64,000 nucleotides of DNA from Saccharum officinarum (GCA_020631735.1 CM036209.1:4253451-4317450), one strand, 5' to 3'; shown: positions 11,333 through 22,607, counted from the first letter of the stretch. Numbers and translations: made by a program. Notes: a model not told the origin generated them from the sequence alone.

Positions 11333-12943
11333 TGAGACTTAACAAAGGTGCTAATGTGCTATGTATTTGAATTGTAAATTAGTCGAATTGGCCATCACTT
11401 CATGCATATGTGCATGTGATTTGTAAGACACGTATGCATGCATAACATAGTTCGTTTTCTTCTATATTAGCAATAACGACTGAAGAGAGTAATTGAGAAG
11501 CATTATTTTTTAGATAAACAGAGTTTCTGCCTCTACCATCCGAGGATGATACACAACTGATTGTCAAGATACAAACCAAGGCCATAAGTCACATGCTCTC
11601 ATGTCCAAGAGAGATAAAAATAGCAACACACACTTCAACTCAACTAGGAGCAGAGATAACAAGAAAAAGAACTAGGCTTCAATATTATTCCTGAACTCCA
11701 CCCAATGGGTTATTTTAGGTTATTTTTAGAGGTTTAGATACAAATTTATAATGTCTCTTATATTATTTTTTTCATAATAGCATGAATGGTTAATTATATA
11801 TGGATGGATGATTCTGACTGTTGTGAGAATATTTAGGCTAGCTTTATCTCTTTTTACCAAGCACTGATTGATTTTTAAGGTACATATCACATAGGTACCA
11901 GATCATCCTTGGCTTGGGATCGGCGCTGCGGTATCTCCATCAGGAGTGGGAGCAGTGCGTCGTGCACGGCGACATCAAGCCCAGCAACATCATGCTGGAT
12001 GAGTCCCTCAGCACCAGGCTCGGTGACTTTGGCCTGGCCCGGCTCGGCGACCACGGCGCACGGTGGCACACCACCCGGGCCGTGATGGGCACGGCGGGGT
12101 ACATCGACCCGGAGTTCGTCAACACGCACCACCCGAGCACCTACTCCGACGTCTACAGCTTCGGCGTCGTGCTCCTCGAGATCGTCTCCGGCCGGTGCCC
12201 CGTCATCATGCTGGAAAGTGGCGCGCACTTCATCTTGGTGAAGTGGATGTGGGGCCTGTATGGCCGGAACACGATCCTCGACGCGGCGGACGAGCGGCTG
12301 ATGTCCGGCGACGAGGCCGACGACAGGTGCAGGGAATAAAATCTCGGCGAGAAAAAACCGAGAAATCCGATAATCCCGTTTATCGCTAAGGTCCGGTAAA
12401 TTTTATTTATCGCCGAGATTGCAATTTTCACTAGTCCACCTCCATGAAAGTATAATATTATGTTATATTAATGCTATTGTGTACTAGTTCTCAATGTTAA
12501 ATGCTTTAGAGAGAACTTTAGTAATTTTCTAGATAAATTAGGTATTTTTTGTTTTATTTTTTGACCGAGAAATTTTCCGAGAAATCCGATAAACCCGTTT
12601 ATCGGTGACCTCCGGTATTTTTTTCCTATCGGTAAAGCGAACCCTGGACAGGTGCATGGAGAGGGTGCTCGTCGTCGGGCTCTGGTGCGCCCACCCTGAC
12701 CAGAGCGAGCGGCCGTCCATCGCGCAGGCCATGCACGTCCTGCAGTCGGAGGACGCCAGGCTTCCGGCGCTCACACCGCAGATGTACAGGACGGTGTCCG
12801 AGTTTGCTGTCACTGGACGTGCTGTCGGCGCATTGTCCGTTCAGAGCTCCTCTTCCAGGACTACGACAACCGGCGGCCACTCCAAGGTCTCTTCCGAGTC
12901 GGCGTCCTCGGCCTTGCTCCGGGATTCAAAAGAGTTAGCTTGA
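9144..12943 (+). CDS. L-type lectin-domain receptor kinase (LecRK), exon 2 interrupted by a hAT MITE
   Basis: Predicted plasma-membrane receptor Ser/Thr kinase. Exon 1 is 9144-10627. Intron 1 is 10628-11894 (GT-AG, within the Arg codon of WPER). Exon 2 starts at 11895 and ends with a stop at 12941-12943. Residues 1 to about 38 are a signal peptide, about 39-275 a legume-lectin domain with several N-glycosylation sites, about 305-331 one membrane helix followed by an Arg/Lys-rich stop-transfer stretch. The kinase starts near residue 380: glycine loop GRGGFG near 400, lysine in VAIK near 425, DFG at 539. The catalytic loop reads HGD (519-521) instead of HRD. The MITE at 12330-12646 would end the protein shortly after Arg639 unless 12327-12651 is spliced out. 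With that splice the product is 735 residues. Most L-type LecRKs lack introns, so both introns are notable. Confidence 0.9.
10935..10992. repeat. (TA)n microsatellite
   Basis: Pure TA repeat on the left side of the Micron-like element in LecRK intron 1. Confidence 0.9.
10993..11256. mobile_element. Micron-like MITE in a TA microsatellite, copy B
   Basis: Near-identical to 62-311 but with the fuller right end. It lies between two (TA)n tracts in the LecRK intron. Both copies belong to the same duplicated segment, so they descend from one insertion, not two. Confidence 0.55.
11257..11330. repeat. (TA)n microsatellite
   Basis: Pure TA repeat on the right side of the Micron-like element in LecRK intron 1. 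Confidence 0.9.
12330..12646 (+). mobile_element. hAT-type MITE (317 bp), copy 1, inside the LecRK kinase exon
   Basis: Starts CAGGGAATAAAATC and ends with GAACCCTG. CAGGG termini and an 8-bp target-site duplication (GACAGGTG at 12322-12329 and 12647-12654) are hAT hallmarks. No coding capacity. Near each end it has the same-sense block CCGAGAAATCCGATAA. The duplication contains AG|GT, so 12327-12651 has GT at its start and AG at its end. A T-rich tract (TATTTTTTTCC) sits about 25 bases before that AG. Removing the 325 bases restores the exact pre-insertion reading frame. Confidence 0.92.
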
Positions 12944-13345
12944 TTTACATTCATCACTGTTGTATCTTGTATGGGCTGCCTCTGGTGATCTATGGGCGGC
13001 TGTGTGTATTATATATTGACTGTAAAATTACTTTTTTTTCACATGATCGCATTCATCTCTGTTGTACTTCACTTAAAATTCTTCACTTAGAAACAATCTG
13101 TTGTAGTTCTTCACATAAAGCAACCATCTTTGTAGATTGTGTTTTTACATTCAACAGAGTATCATTAAGGTGTTGTTTGGAAAGGCCTAAATTCTAGGAA
13201 AAGTCAGCTTTTCTCCGTCTACTCACAACAGCTACTTGGCAGAGAAGTTTGAGCCAGGAGAAGCTTACCGTTCGGCACATCAGTTTTTCCTTACCTCCAT
13301 GGAAGCTTCCATGGCCGGATTGGCCGGATCTCGGCAATGAGGGCG
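12944..13345 (+). other. LecRK 3' flank
   Basis: AT-rich sequence that should hold the LecRK 3' UTR and polyadenylation site. From 13170 a block beginning AAGGTGTTGTTTGG looks like a worn MITE. No gene is seen. Confidence 0.5.
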
Positions 13346-13776
13346 TGTTTGGATGGTGCCTGCCAACGATCGTGACCTCAGGCCGACGAAATCGTGTTCC
13401 TGGCAGGGTTCGCTTTACCGATAGGAAAAAAATACCGGAGGTCACCGATAAACGGGTTTATCGGATTTCTCGGAAAATTTCTCGGTCAAAAAATAAAACA
13501 AAAAATACCTAATTTATCTAGAAAATTACTAAAGTTCTCTCTAAAGCATTTAACATTGAGAACTAGTACACAATAGCATTAATATAACATAATATTATAC
13601 TTTCATGGAGGTGGACTAGTGAAAATTGCAATCTCGGCGATAAATAAAATTTACCGGACCTTAGCGATAAACGGGATTATCGGATTTCTCGGTTTTTTCT
13701 CGCCGAGATTTTATTCCCTGGTTCCTGGTATTGCTTGCGTATGCCCGATAGGTTTTCAGTCCTACAAGCAAACACG
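13346..13776. mobile_element. Small MITE hosting the second hAT insertion
   Basis: Ends GGGCGTGTTTGGATG (left) and CAAGCAAACACGCC (right) are imperfect inverted repeats. Without the nested hAT element the body is only about 115 bp. Class is uncertain, with termini of the Tourist-like style common in grasses. Confidence 0.5.
13404..13720 (-). mobile_element. hAT-type MITE (317 bp), copy 2, inverted and identical to copy 1
   Basis: Reverse complement of 12330-12646, with no difference found over 317 bp by eye. It has its own, different 8-bp target-site duplication, GTTCCTGG at 13396-13403 and 13721-13728, so it is an independent insertion. The spacer between the copies is 757 bp. Identity implies both insertions are young or homogenised. 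Confidence 0.92.
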
Positions 13777-15139
13777 CCTTGAAAACAAATCGACCTTGGG
13801 ATACAGTGGCTCTGAGAGCTTGGAGACGGAGAAGACGACCGGTAGAGGAAAGCGCTTGCACCCAACAGATCGATGCGTGTAACATCCTAAAACTTTTTTG
13901 TTTTGGGTTTTGAATAGAAACACACCATATAAAATTAATGATTTAATATTTTAAATTAATGATTTAATATTTTTAGTAAAATTTTCAAGGTTTAGTTACT
14001 TTATTGTTATAATTGAGTTAAATAAAAAATGCTTTATAAAATTTCTAAACTGATTTCCTAGCCTCCTAGGGGCGTTGCATCCACTACTTGCATTAATTTT
14101 ATTGTGTGAAAATGAATTAAAAAATCCATTTAAGCTCCGAATAGGTTTTCGATTTTCAAGATGTTTATTTAACAAAACTAGATGTTTCAAAATAGTTTAA
14201 ATAGTTTCCAAATTGTGATCAAAAGTTTGAAAACTTATATGGTTTAAAATAAGTTTGATTTTTTTTAAATGACCTAGTTCTGTTTGGTCCTAAAATATCC
14301 AACTCAAGGCCCCATCCATTTTCCCTTCTTTTCATTTTCTCTAATTTCCATGTGCGCGTACCCATTTTCCTTGCTTGCCGTGTCAGCCCAATATCACCTC
14401 ATGCCCAGCCCTTCCGCATTCTCTCCCTATAACACCGACATGGAGGGACCACCTGACATCTTCCTCCTCCCACCGTTCCCCTTCCTCCCATGCGTGCAAC
14501 CGAGCTCAAGCTCAAGCACGCCATGGTTGTCTTGGCTCTTTCACTCCCCACATTCTTGATCATTCACTACCATGCATTAACGCCCCGCCTTCACTCCTCT
14601 CTTCACACCCCTCCATTACTCCTCTACCCTGTTGTAACGGCTGCCATTAACGATATTTACCAAAGCTCCATCACTGACCGGTCCCGTCCCTTTCCTCTCC
14701 TATAAAATGCCTCTGATCTTCGCGTGCGCGATCTACAACTATCCCACATATTCTTTCCCTCTACACCTTCGGGGACATATTTCCACCACAAACCGCCATG
14801 GCATGGTCAAGATCAAGGCTGCACCCCGATCTCCTGTCGTAAGCAACCTCTCGCTCCACTTCAACCTTAATTTGTTGGATTCACAAGGGAGAGATACATC
14901 CACAACATTGCTCCCTGTCATGAATCCATGCCCGCAACACCACTTCCCAACCTTGCCGGAGTACCCCGCCACCCCCACCTCCCATCCTCCCTCTTTGACG
15001 GTCGGCCACCATCGGTTCGTTGTGGTCATCCCCATATAACGCGCTAGGTACTGAGGTGTTGATGATGGTGGTGGTCAATGATATTGATCAGGGGCACCCT
15101 ATGCCTTCTTGTATAGTCAGAAGATAGGGTTTACAAAGA
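13777..15139. other. Intergenic, nothing recognised
   Basis: AT-rich to 14280, then a C/T-rich stretch to about 14700 with overlapping short frames in all phases and no family resemblance. A short GC-neutral region follows to the LINE tail. Confidence 0.5.
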
Positions 15140-18110
15140 ATGTTTTTTTTGGAAAGGACGACAAAAGCTTTGCCACAAATTTTATTAGACGATAGGAAAG
15201 AAAAAAACTTTACAAAAGGTTTTTTACAAGATGTAGTCCTAGCTGGGCCACAACTCCAACTCTTCCTCCCCAACTCTAAAAATAGTAAACCACCTGAACG
15301 AAAGCCGATGAAACAAAACAACCATCCGAACAACTAAGAAAACTAACAACAAATAACACCAACGACCGGGGAGGATCAGACATGAAAAAACTGAAACTAG
15401 GACACCAAAACCCACTCTTCTACTACTGTGATTGTGTTTCGTCATCCCTGGGAGCCGTAGCCAACCGGTATTGCATGATCTTGTCCTTGCAACGTCCAGT
15501 GACCTGCAGCGGGCTAAGGGAGGTATGCTGAAAGATTCTTCGATTTCTCTCCTTCCAAATACTCCACCAGAAATAGATGAAGATCCCATCAACTTGCCTT
15601 CTCTGATTTTTATCGATTTTCTGCCGGCATCTCCACCACTATGTGTGCAGAGATCCTGCAATATTAACTGAATCCAAATATGAGAGATTGAACCATTGTT
15701 TTATAATGCCCCAAACCTCCTTTGTGAAAGGGCAGTCTTTGCACAGGTGCACTGGAGTTTCTTGATCACTTGAACATAGCTTGCACTCCATGTCATCACT
15801 CCAACCTCTTTTAAAGAGATTATTTGCTGTAAGTATTTTCTTGTGCAACAAGGTCCATGCAAAAAATCGGCATTTCTGTTCCACTTTAGCCTTCCATATC
15901 AGTGTCAATTTCAGCTTACTGAAGACTCCAGTAAACGGAATCTGATAAGCACTCTTTGTAGTGTATTCTCCATCCATCGTCCATCTCCAGGTTATAGTGT
16001 ATTCGACTGTTTCATTCCGAGCAACTTCCCTTATTGCCTCCCAAAGCCTAACAAATTGTGTTACTTCCTCACTCGTTGCGGGTAGATAGATATGATCGAT
16101 CCATTTTTCATTCTTTAGTGCTTGATGGACGGTTATCTTCTTTCTTCTTGACTTTGCATACAGCAACGACGCTATTGATTTTGCCTTGTTCCCATTTATC
16201 CAACAAGACATCCAGAAAGGGGCCATCTTGCCATCGCCAACAGTAACAATGGTAGAAGCATAGAACAGTTCTTGATCCACTCTATCACAAGGAACTTCCA
16301 AATCAGTCCACGCTCTATTTTTCTGCTTCCATTGAAACCACATCCACTGGAGCCAAGAACTCTAGTAAACCTATCCATGTCCAATATCCCCAATCCACCC
16401 TTGCTCTTGGGCAAACATGTTGTGGCCCAATATATTAGTGAGTATCCTCCACTGGTCCTGTCCGTAGTTTCCCCTCTCCATAGGAAACTTCTTCTAATGC
16501 GATCTATTTTCTTAATCAACCATTTTTGCACTTGGAATACAGTTAAATGATATATTGGCAAGCTTGACAGGACGGTTTTCACCAAGGTTTCTCTTCCAGT
16601 TGATGAGAGAAATTTCCCTATCCAATCGGGTAGCCTTGCACCAATTTTATCCACCAACGGCTGAACCTCCAGCTTTCTTAACTTTCTAGTGTGTAGTGGT
16701 AGCCCCAGGTATCTCCCAGGGAACATACTTAATTTTCCAAGGAAATTCCGCATGATATTGTTCACCATTTCAGGTTGCAGTCAGATTGGGAAAATCTCTA
16801 TTTTGTTCATGTTCACTTTCAGTCCTGAGCACTCCCTGAATAGCAACAAATTTTTTTGCAGCCTATCTATTTCTACCGGTGATGGATGTGCAAAAAGTGC
16901 AGCATCGTCTGCGTAGAGGGAGCATCGTAGATTCGCCTTGGTTGGCAGCACCAGTTGCAATAGGCCCTGCGTAGCCGCTTGATCAATTATTCTTTGCAGC
17001 GGATCAATTGCAATGATAAAGAGCATCGGAGACAGAGGATCACCTTGTCTCAGTCCTTTTGCATGCTTGATGTTTTGAGTTGTTCTTCTATTGATAATGA
17101 TTCTCGAAGATGATGTTCCAAGGATTGAGGTATCGAATTGCGCCACTTGGTACTGAACCCCAGTGCACTGACCCCAGTGCAGTTAGCGCCTCCAACAGAT
17201 ACTACCATCCAACATAGTCGAAAGCTTTGGAGATGTCCAATTTGATAAATAGAGCCTGCTGTTTTTTTCTTGTGGAGCATCTGGATCACTGTTTGCACAT
17301 ATAGGAAGTTGTCATGAATATAACGTTTCTTTATAAATGCATTTTGTGCTTGAGAGACTAACTGATTCGTATGTGATCTGGTTGCAAGCAATTTTGTGAT
17401 AATTTTGGTAATACTGTTAATTAAACTAATGGGCCTATAGTCTGCCATTGTAGTCGGTTCCTGAGTTTTGGGTAGCAGTACGATGTTTGCTTCGTTGAAT
17501 AGGTGCATTTTGGATGTCTTATGATTATAGAATCCCATGACTGCTTGAAAGAGATCATCCTTGATAACCCCCCAGCATTCCTCGTAAAAAATACCGATGA
17601 ACCCATTCGGCCCTGGGGCCTTCTCTGACGGTAGGGACTTAATTATACCAAATAGTTCTTGTTCCGTGAATGGCATATCCAAGTCTTCTAGATTGAAAGG
17701 AGAGTATCCCAATGCTCCCCAATTTAGCCTCCATGATCTTGCCGAATTTGTTCCCACCGATTTCGTAAAGAATTCCGTCGCAACTCTCATTTTGTCTTGC
17801 TGAGTTGTCACCACTCCTTCATCAGTGTGCAAAGCACTGACAAAGGACTTCTTTCTTCGCGCATTCGTATAAATGTGGAATAATCTAGTATTGGCGTCCC
17901 CTTCCCGAATCCACTTGAGTCTCGAATGCTGTTTGGCTCTTGCCTTTTGTACAGCCGCCATCCCCACAGATTTTGCCTTGAGGTACCTCTTAAATTCTTG
18001 CTCCTCTGGTGTTAATAACCTTCTCTCTTGTGCCTTTTCTAATTTGTTACAAATGTCTCTATCCGCTAAGTTTGGTTTCCTAATTTGTTACAAAGAGATC
18101 TAGTCAGATC
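15140..18110 (-). mobile_element. L1-type LINE, 5'-truncated and decayed, minus strand
   Basis: On the minus strand the order is the pre-RT region and reverse transcriptase (17967-16781), the post-RT region (16768-16196), a zinc-binding RT-associated domain (16343-15660), a 3' UTR (about 15660-15150) and a short A-run (T-run at 15143-15150). No endonuclease domain precedes the RT, so it is 5'-truncated as LINE copies usually are. Frameshifts and stops show it is inactive. Confidence 0.88.
15639..17967 (-). pseudogene. LINE ORF2 remnant: reverse transcriptase and zinc-binding domain
   Basis: Minus-strand motifs in order: RLKWIREGDANTRLFH, KAPGPNGF, LLPKTQEPTTMADYRPISLI, GLRQGDPLSPMLFI, the catalytic YADDAALF, GRYLGLPLHTRKL, and the Cys-rich CKLCSSDQETPVHLCKDC of the zf-RVT domain. 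Breaks include a frameshift near 17260, an in-frame TGA at about 16780 after EIFPI, and another frame change near 16250-16340. Confidence 0.88.
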
Positions 18111-18309
18111 TTTACAATTCAGGGAACTTGGACATGCTGATGTCCCCTAAGTTGCTTTATGCCTTGTCCATGAGATATATCGCTCCTTGCCCAGTTAGGA
18201 CTTTCAATTAGTCGGACTGGCCCACCACAGTTGATGGGGAGTTTTCCTTCCCAGTGATGATAGCCGCTCTCTCATTTTCGAGTCTTGGTCTAGGCCAAAG
18301 AGCGTCTGG

Positions 18310-18540
18310 TGTTCTTTTAGTATGAAGGTCTACTTTGTAGGTTTAATTCTTTGGATGAACCTTCATGCTTCGTTTTTGTGGATGGTTGTCGATCTATGGC
18401 TCTTCTTTTTGTCATGGGTCGTTAGTTGGTTATCTCCTACGGGTTGTGTTAGCAATCTAATTAAGTTTTTTGCAGGTTGTCATTGCTGCTATTTTTGTCG
18501 TTGTAAAACTCTTCCTCCTTCTCAATTAAAACCGTGATAA
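18310..18540 (+). mobile_element. Possible LINE 3' end fragment, plus strand
   Basis: The stretch ending TTGTAAAACTCTTCCTCCTTC then CAATTAAAACCG has the wording of plant L1 3' UTRs. There is no coding part and no clear poly-A tail, so this is tentative. Confidence 0.35.
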
Positions 18541-19059
18541 ACACATTATTAAGAAATAGTCCTATTTCAGAGCCCTTTAGGTCAAATTAGACTATCCTGA
18601 TTATTTTTCTTTTTCTTGGGAAAACATATTTTTATTTCTTCAACATTGAGTTAATCAATACTAATCCACCCTAACTGACAAGTGTGTTTTTCTTTTCATC
18701 TACGAAGTCTTTTCTTAGTTGTCTCCTCTACTTTCATCTCTTTGTTACCTAACTTGCGATAAATCATCGGTAGACCCAAGTGTCAAAAGTGGTAAGTGCC
18801 TGGCTTGCATACAGAAAGACATGAATAATGAATGATTGGGTGCATTGCTTTTGCCGAGCCTGGAATAAAATATATCTTTCTAAGGAAGTTCAAATAAAGC
18901 TATCTATATTTTATTTTACTTTATTTATTTGGAAAGCACCTTTTCATTAGCTTTATGGAACACTAAATCGCTATCAAACAAAATCTACAGGTTCAATTTA
19001 TCAACGGATGACATGATACATTAGTTGTTTTACAAAAATATAAACATATAAACCATAGT
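18541..19059. other. Intergenic, nothing recognised
   Basis: AT-rich sequence with no clear coding or repeat signal. Confidence 0.5.
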
Positions 19060-19629
19060 TTGCAAAACAACACTTTATTTGACGACGTAGACCTCACCTT
19101 TGTTGTTTTAACACAATGTAAGGCCAAATTTGACACCGCCGGTGTTTGGATCCGGGTGACATCAATGGGACAAGATATTCTAGCCGGAGTGTTAATTGGA
19201 CCCATAGATAAACTCTGTCACATAGCCCATGACCATGTGTCTATTAAGGTCCATTCAATATTCAACCCATGGGACATCACTAAGGCCGTCTTTGGAGCTC
19301 CGGATTTTTTTTGTATGTCCTGTGTTTTCCATGTGAAAAATAAACTGATTTATGTGGAACTCCTAAACAATTCTGAAGTTCCTGCATTTCAAAGAGGCCT
19401 TTTTAAGTTCTTTCCATCATATAAACAGATTCTCCTAATTCTAATTTCGTCCATGAATGCGAGCTACAACTCAGCCCTGGCGGCCGCAAGCGAGCTAAGC
19501 CATGGACCTCACGATGTCCTTATGAGCCACCAAAATCCTAATAGGTATGGTTCCACAAAGTCCATGGATAACATAAACCCTACGGCGCCACTCGAGGCTC
19601 TTGGATCCAAGATTGCTTGTTTCGTGTAA
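19060..19629 (+). CDS. Uncharacterised open reading frame (189 codons)
   Basis: A 189-codon frame starting MQNNTLFDDVDLTF and ending SKIACFV. I recognise no family, signal peptide or membrane helix. Codon use is not strongly GC3-biased, unlike the host genes nearby, and the frame sits between a LINE and AT-rich repeat debris. It may be chance or a decayed gene or transposon piece. Confidence 0.2.
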   Translation: MQNNTLFDDVDLTFVVLTQCKAKFDTAGVWIRVTSMGQDILAGVLIGPIDKLCHIAHDHVSIKVHSIFNPWDITKAVFGAPDFFCMSCVFHVKNKLIYVELLNNSEVPAFQRGLFKFFPSYKQILLILISSMNASYNSALAAASELSHGPHDVLMSHQNPNRYGSTKSMDNINPTAPLEALGSKIACFV

Positions 19630-19760
19630 CTATATAAAATAATAATATATCTAGACATAATATATAATAACTAGATGTATATATAGTAAAAACTATATAT
19701 CTAGAATTTTTACCATTTAGAATGGAGGTAGTGATACTGTAAAATACACGCACTGAAACT
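19630..19760. mobile_element. AT-rich MITE debris
   Basis: TATATCTAGA-type repeats end in AGAATGGAGGTAGTGATA, reminiscent of a worn Stowaway terminus. No target-site duplication is evident. Confidence 0.3.
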
Positions 19761-19790
19761 TGATGAACAACAAGCGGAACCGGAACAGCA

Positions 19791-21504
19791 TCAACTGCTC
19801 CCAGCTGACGTATGACATGAGTTTATCTTCTCATCGTCGCTAATGATGGCCCTCTCTTTCAGCATCTTCTCCAACCGGGCGTTCCATGCCATCTCCTCCT
19901 CGACCTCCTTCCTCAGGTCTTTCCATCCTGTGCTCCAACTGCCGGACGTACCCACCCAAGCAGCATCTCTTCCCTCTCCTCCTCCCTTGGAGCTGTCACG
20001 CTCACGCCACAGGCGCCGCCAATGCCGCCGTCGACGTCGACGTCATCGAAGCGGCCGGTGGTGCGTTCCAACACGTTCGTCACCATGTCCCTTTGCATCT
20101 CCAGGCTCTGCAGGACGGCCATCAGCTGCCGAGTCACCACTTGCTGCTGCTCCTTAAACCCTACCGTCTCCGCCGCCTTCCCGTGATCATGATCGTGATC
20201 ATCATCCCCATGCAGCGGCTGCGGCGCTCGTTTATTTCCATCTCCGGTTGAGTCACTGTCGTCCAGCTCCACAGCCGGGTCCTCGAACGGAAGGCACCTC
20301 TTCTCCGCCGTCGCCGGAGGCTCTTCGGTCGTCGGATCGAACTCGAGGTTGTCCTCACTGAAGTTCCATCCGCTGATCCGTCGGTTCTTGACGACGACGA
20401 TGTCGTCGTCGGCGTGGCGGCAGCACGGTGGCACGCAGCGTGCGCCGCCCCTGGCGCCGACACACCCGCAGAGATCATTCCCCGCGTCGTCGTCCTTGCT
20501 GCACCGCTCCTCGATGCTCGGGACGGCGGCGAGGACGTTGCGGACGAGGAAGTCCCTGGAGCGACGGTGGCAGGCCTTGAAGAACGGGTGCGGAGGAGCT
20601 TCTCCGCCGACGGCCGCTTGGCCGGCTCCTGGCAGAGGCAGGCGGACACCATGTCCTTGAACGCCCTGGAGAACTTGTTGCTGCTCTTGTTGCTGCTCGC
20701 GGCGGCGCTCTCCTCGAGGTGGACGCGGCTGGTGATCCTCATCAGCATCGACTTGGACGGCGGCAGGTGCGAGAGCGGCGGGCGGCCGTGCGCGAGCTCC
20801 AGCGCCGTGATGCCGAACGACCAGATGTCGGCTTTGATGCCGTACCCGACGTGGGAGTGGATCACCTCGGGCGCCATCCAGTACGGCGTCCCCGCCACGT
20901 CGTTGAGGCAGCAGGATGCCGACGAGCCGAGCCCCAGCGCCGCCGCCGTCGCCGCCGACGCCGACGCGTGGATGGTCTCGTAGATGGACGCCGAGACGCC
21001 GAAGTCGGCGAGCTTGACGGCGCCGTCCGAGTCCACGAGGATGTTGCCCGCCTTGATGTCGCGGTGGATGCGGCCCTGCCCGTGGAGGTAGCACAGCGCG
21101 CGGAGCGTCTCCGCGAGCACGACGGCCACGCACGGCTCCGGCAGGCCGCCGGGGAACCCGTGGCGCAGGATGGAGTGCAGCGAGCCGGCGCCCATGAAGG
21201 GCATCACCACCCACAGGTGGCTCCCCACGGTGAAGGAGCAGTGCGCGCGGAGCACGTTGCGGTGGGACAGCAGCGCCATGGCCTTCGCCTCCCGCTGCAC
21301 GCCGTCGAGGTCGGCGCGCGACCGCTCCAGGTCGATCGCCTTGATGGCCACCACCGCCGACGAGCCCAGTGGCAGGCACACGGCCTTGTACACCACCGCG
21401 CTCACGCCGCTCCCGATCTTGCACAGCAGCCGGTACGACTCGGAGTTCAGCGGGTACCTCGCTTCTTCGCTGCCGGCACTAGAACCATTGTTGGCCGGAG
21501 CCAT
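19791..21504 (-). pseudogene. STE20/FRAY-type Ser/Thr kinase with three apparent frameshifts
   Basis: Start taken at the ATG at 21504 (MAPANNG); an in-frame ATG at 21558 is also possible. Minus-strand motifs in order: glycine loop [23 protein letters not shown], catalytic loop [15 protein letters not shown] in [10 protein letters not shown], activation segment [29 protein letters not shown], and the C-lobe RPSAEKLLR. This is the germinal-centre/STE20 group, plant FRAY or BLUS1-like branch. After LLR the frame shifts (about 20586-20595) and continues as [18 protein letters not shown], an acidic linker and LMAVLQSLEMQRDMVTNVLE. Two more single-base shifts (about 19952-19965 and at 19920) are needed to reach the terminal coiled coil, EVEEEMAWNARLEKMLKERA, and its stop at 19791. 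All three lie in GC-rich or homopolymer context, so assembly indels are as likely as true decay. The gene appears intronless. Confidence 0.8.
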
Positions 21505-21639
21505 AGCTGATGACGGCGCGGCTGCGGCCGGAGCAAACAGGCCAGCTGCACGTAGCATTTGTCGATCAGTAATGTGATGTGGTACATCACAAAGTGAGAC
21601 GATAATATATATACATACTCGCCTGTCCCACATTTTTAC

Positions 21640-21850
21640 TTTTTAAAAGTAACAACTAATCCCAAATTTAACCAAACATATATACAATTTATACTAATAT
21701 ATATGATGCTAAATAAATATTATTAAATTAATCATGCAATATATTTTTTAATAAATATATTTAAAACTACAAGATGATGCTATTTTTTCATTCTCATATA
21801 GTTAAACTTGGGATTGGTTGGCTCATCGAAAAATAAGATGTGTGACTTCT
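21640..21850. mobile_element. MITE-like inverted repeat upstream of the STE20 kinase
   Basis: Arms near 21653-21675 (ACTAATCCCAAATTTAACC) and 21803-21825 are imperfect reverse complements around a very AT-rich core. It lies about 100 bp upstream of the kinase start. Termini and duplication are unclear. Confidence 0.45.
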
Positions 21851-22607
21851 TTTGGAGATGGAGGAAGCATATATGTATGAGTATGGCGGGAAAAGAGATG
21901 CATGCATATGGTTGGAGTGAACATTACATTTGCACTGGTGATCCATCATGTTGATGCGTGAGATGTAATTAACGTGGTCTCGCAGCCGAATAATCAGGGG
22001 CCTGCTATATTTCAGGTGCTTGAAATATTGCTAGTTTCAGACGACGTGTAGCATCCAACAATCTGCAGCTGTTTTCGTACTGAAGCACTCGACTCACAAA
22101 GCACGGATCTTGAAGAACAATAGATGGACCACATAACGCCTAAACAAAACAAATTTAGGACACATAGGAAATGTGCAATAATTAAAGTGCATGTGAAGAT
22201 CTGGGGAAAGACGTACAAAAAGATAAAGAAAAAGAAAATGAGAGGGTGGCCAGTGGCCACAACTTTGGCTGGTATTGTGTTGTTGTCACGACCGAAGGAG
22301 CAGGGTTTCTCATGAAGCTATTCAGTACAGTCTGCTTTTGGGTAGAGGTTCTTGTCTGATCGTGTGACGACGGAGGGGCGTGCACCAATGATCACCATGA
22401 ACAGGCAACGAAGGGTGGTTGGGTTTGAAGATCACATTAAGCCTAGCAAAGGATCACCCCGTTCCTTATTTGTGGGAAGTTTTGTGTATACTACTATATG
22501 CTGCAAATTTATATATATTTGAGGAATTGACAAAGACAAGATGAGACAAATCATCTCTACTTCAGGCGATAAACTAGTAAGGTGGCCCACGAAAAATAAT
22601 ATGGGTA
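21851..22607. other. Intergenic, nothing recognised
   Basis: No coding or repeat signal that I can support. Confidence 0.5.

Larger units (their letters stand above)
10628..11894 (+). other. LecRK intron 1 carrying microsatellites and a MITE
   Basis: Donor AG|GTAAAC and acceptor CATAG|G. Joining them continues the kinase reading frame across Arg-Tyr. The 1267-bp intron holds (TA)n tracts at 10935-10992 and 11257-11330 around a Micron-like element, then sequence shared with 466-1027. Confidence 0.85.

Noticed and set aside
19913..21424. 503-codon minus-strand frame through the STE20 kinase
   Set aside because: Its upstream half is an out-of-frame reading of the kinase domain. Only the part after about 20590 is the true frame.
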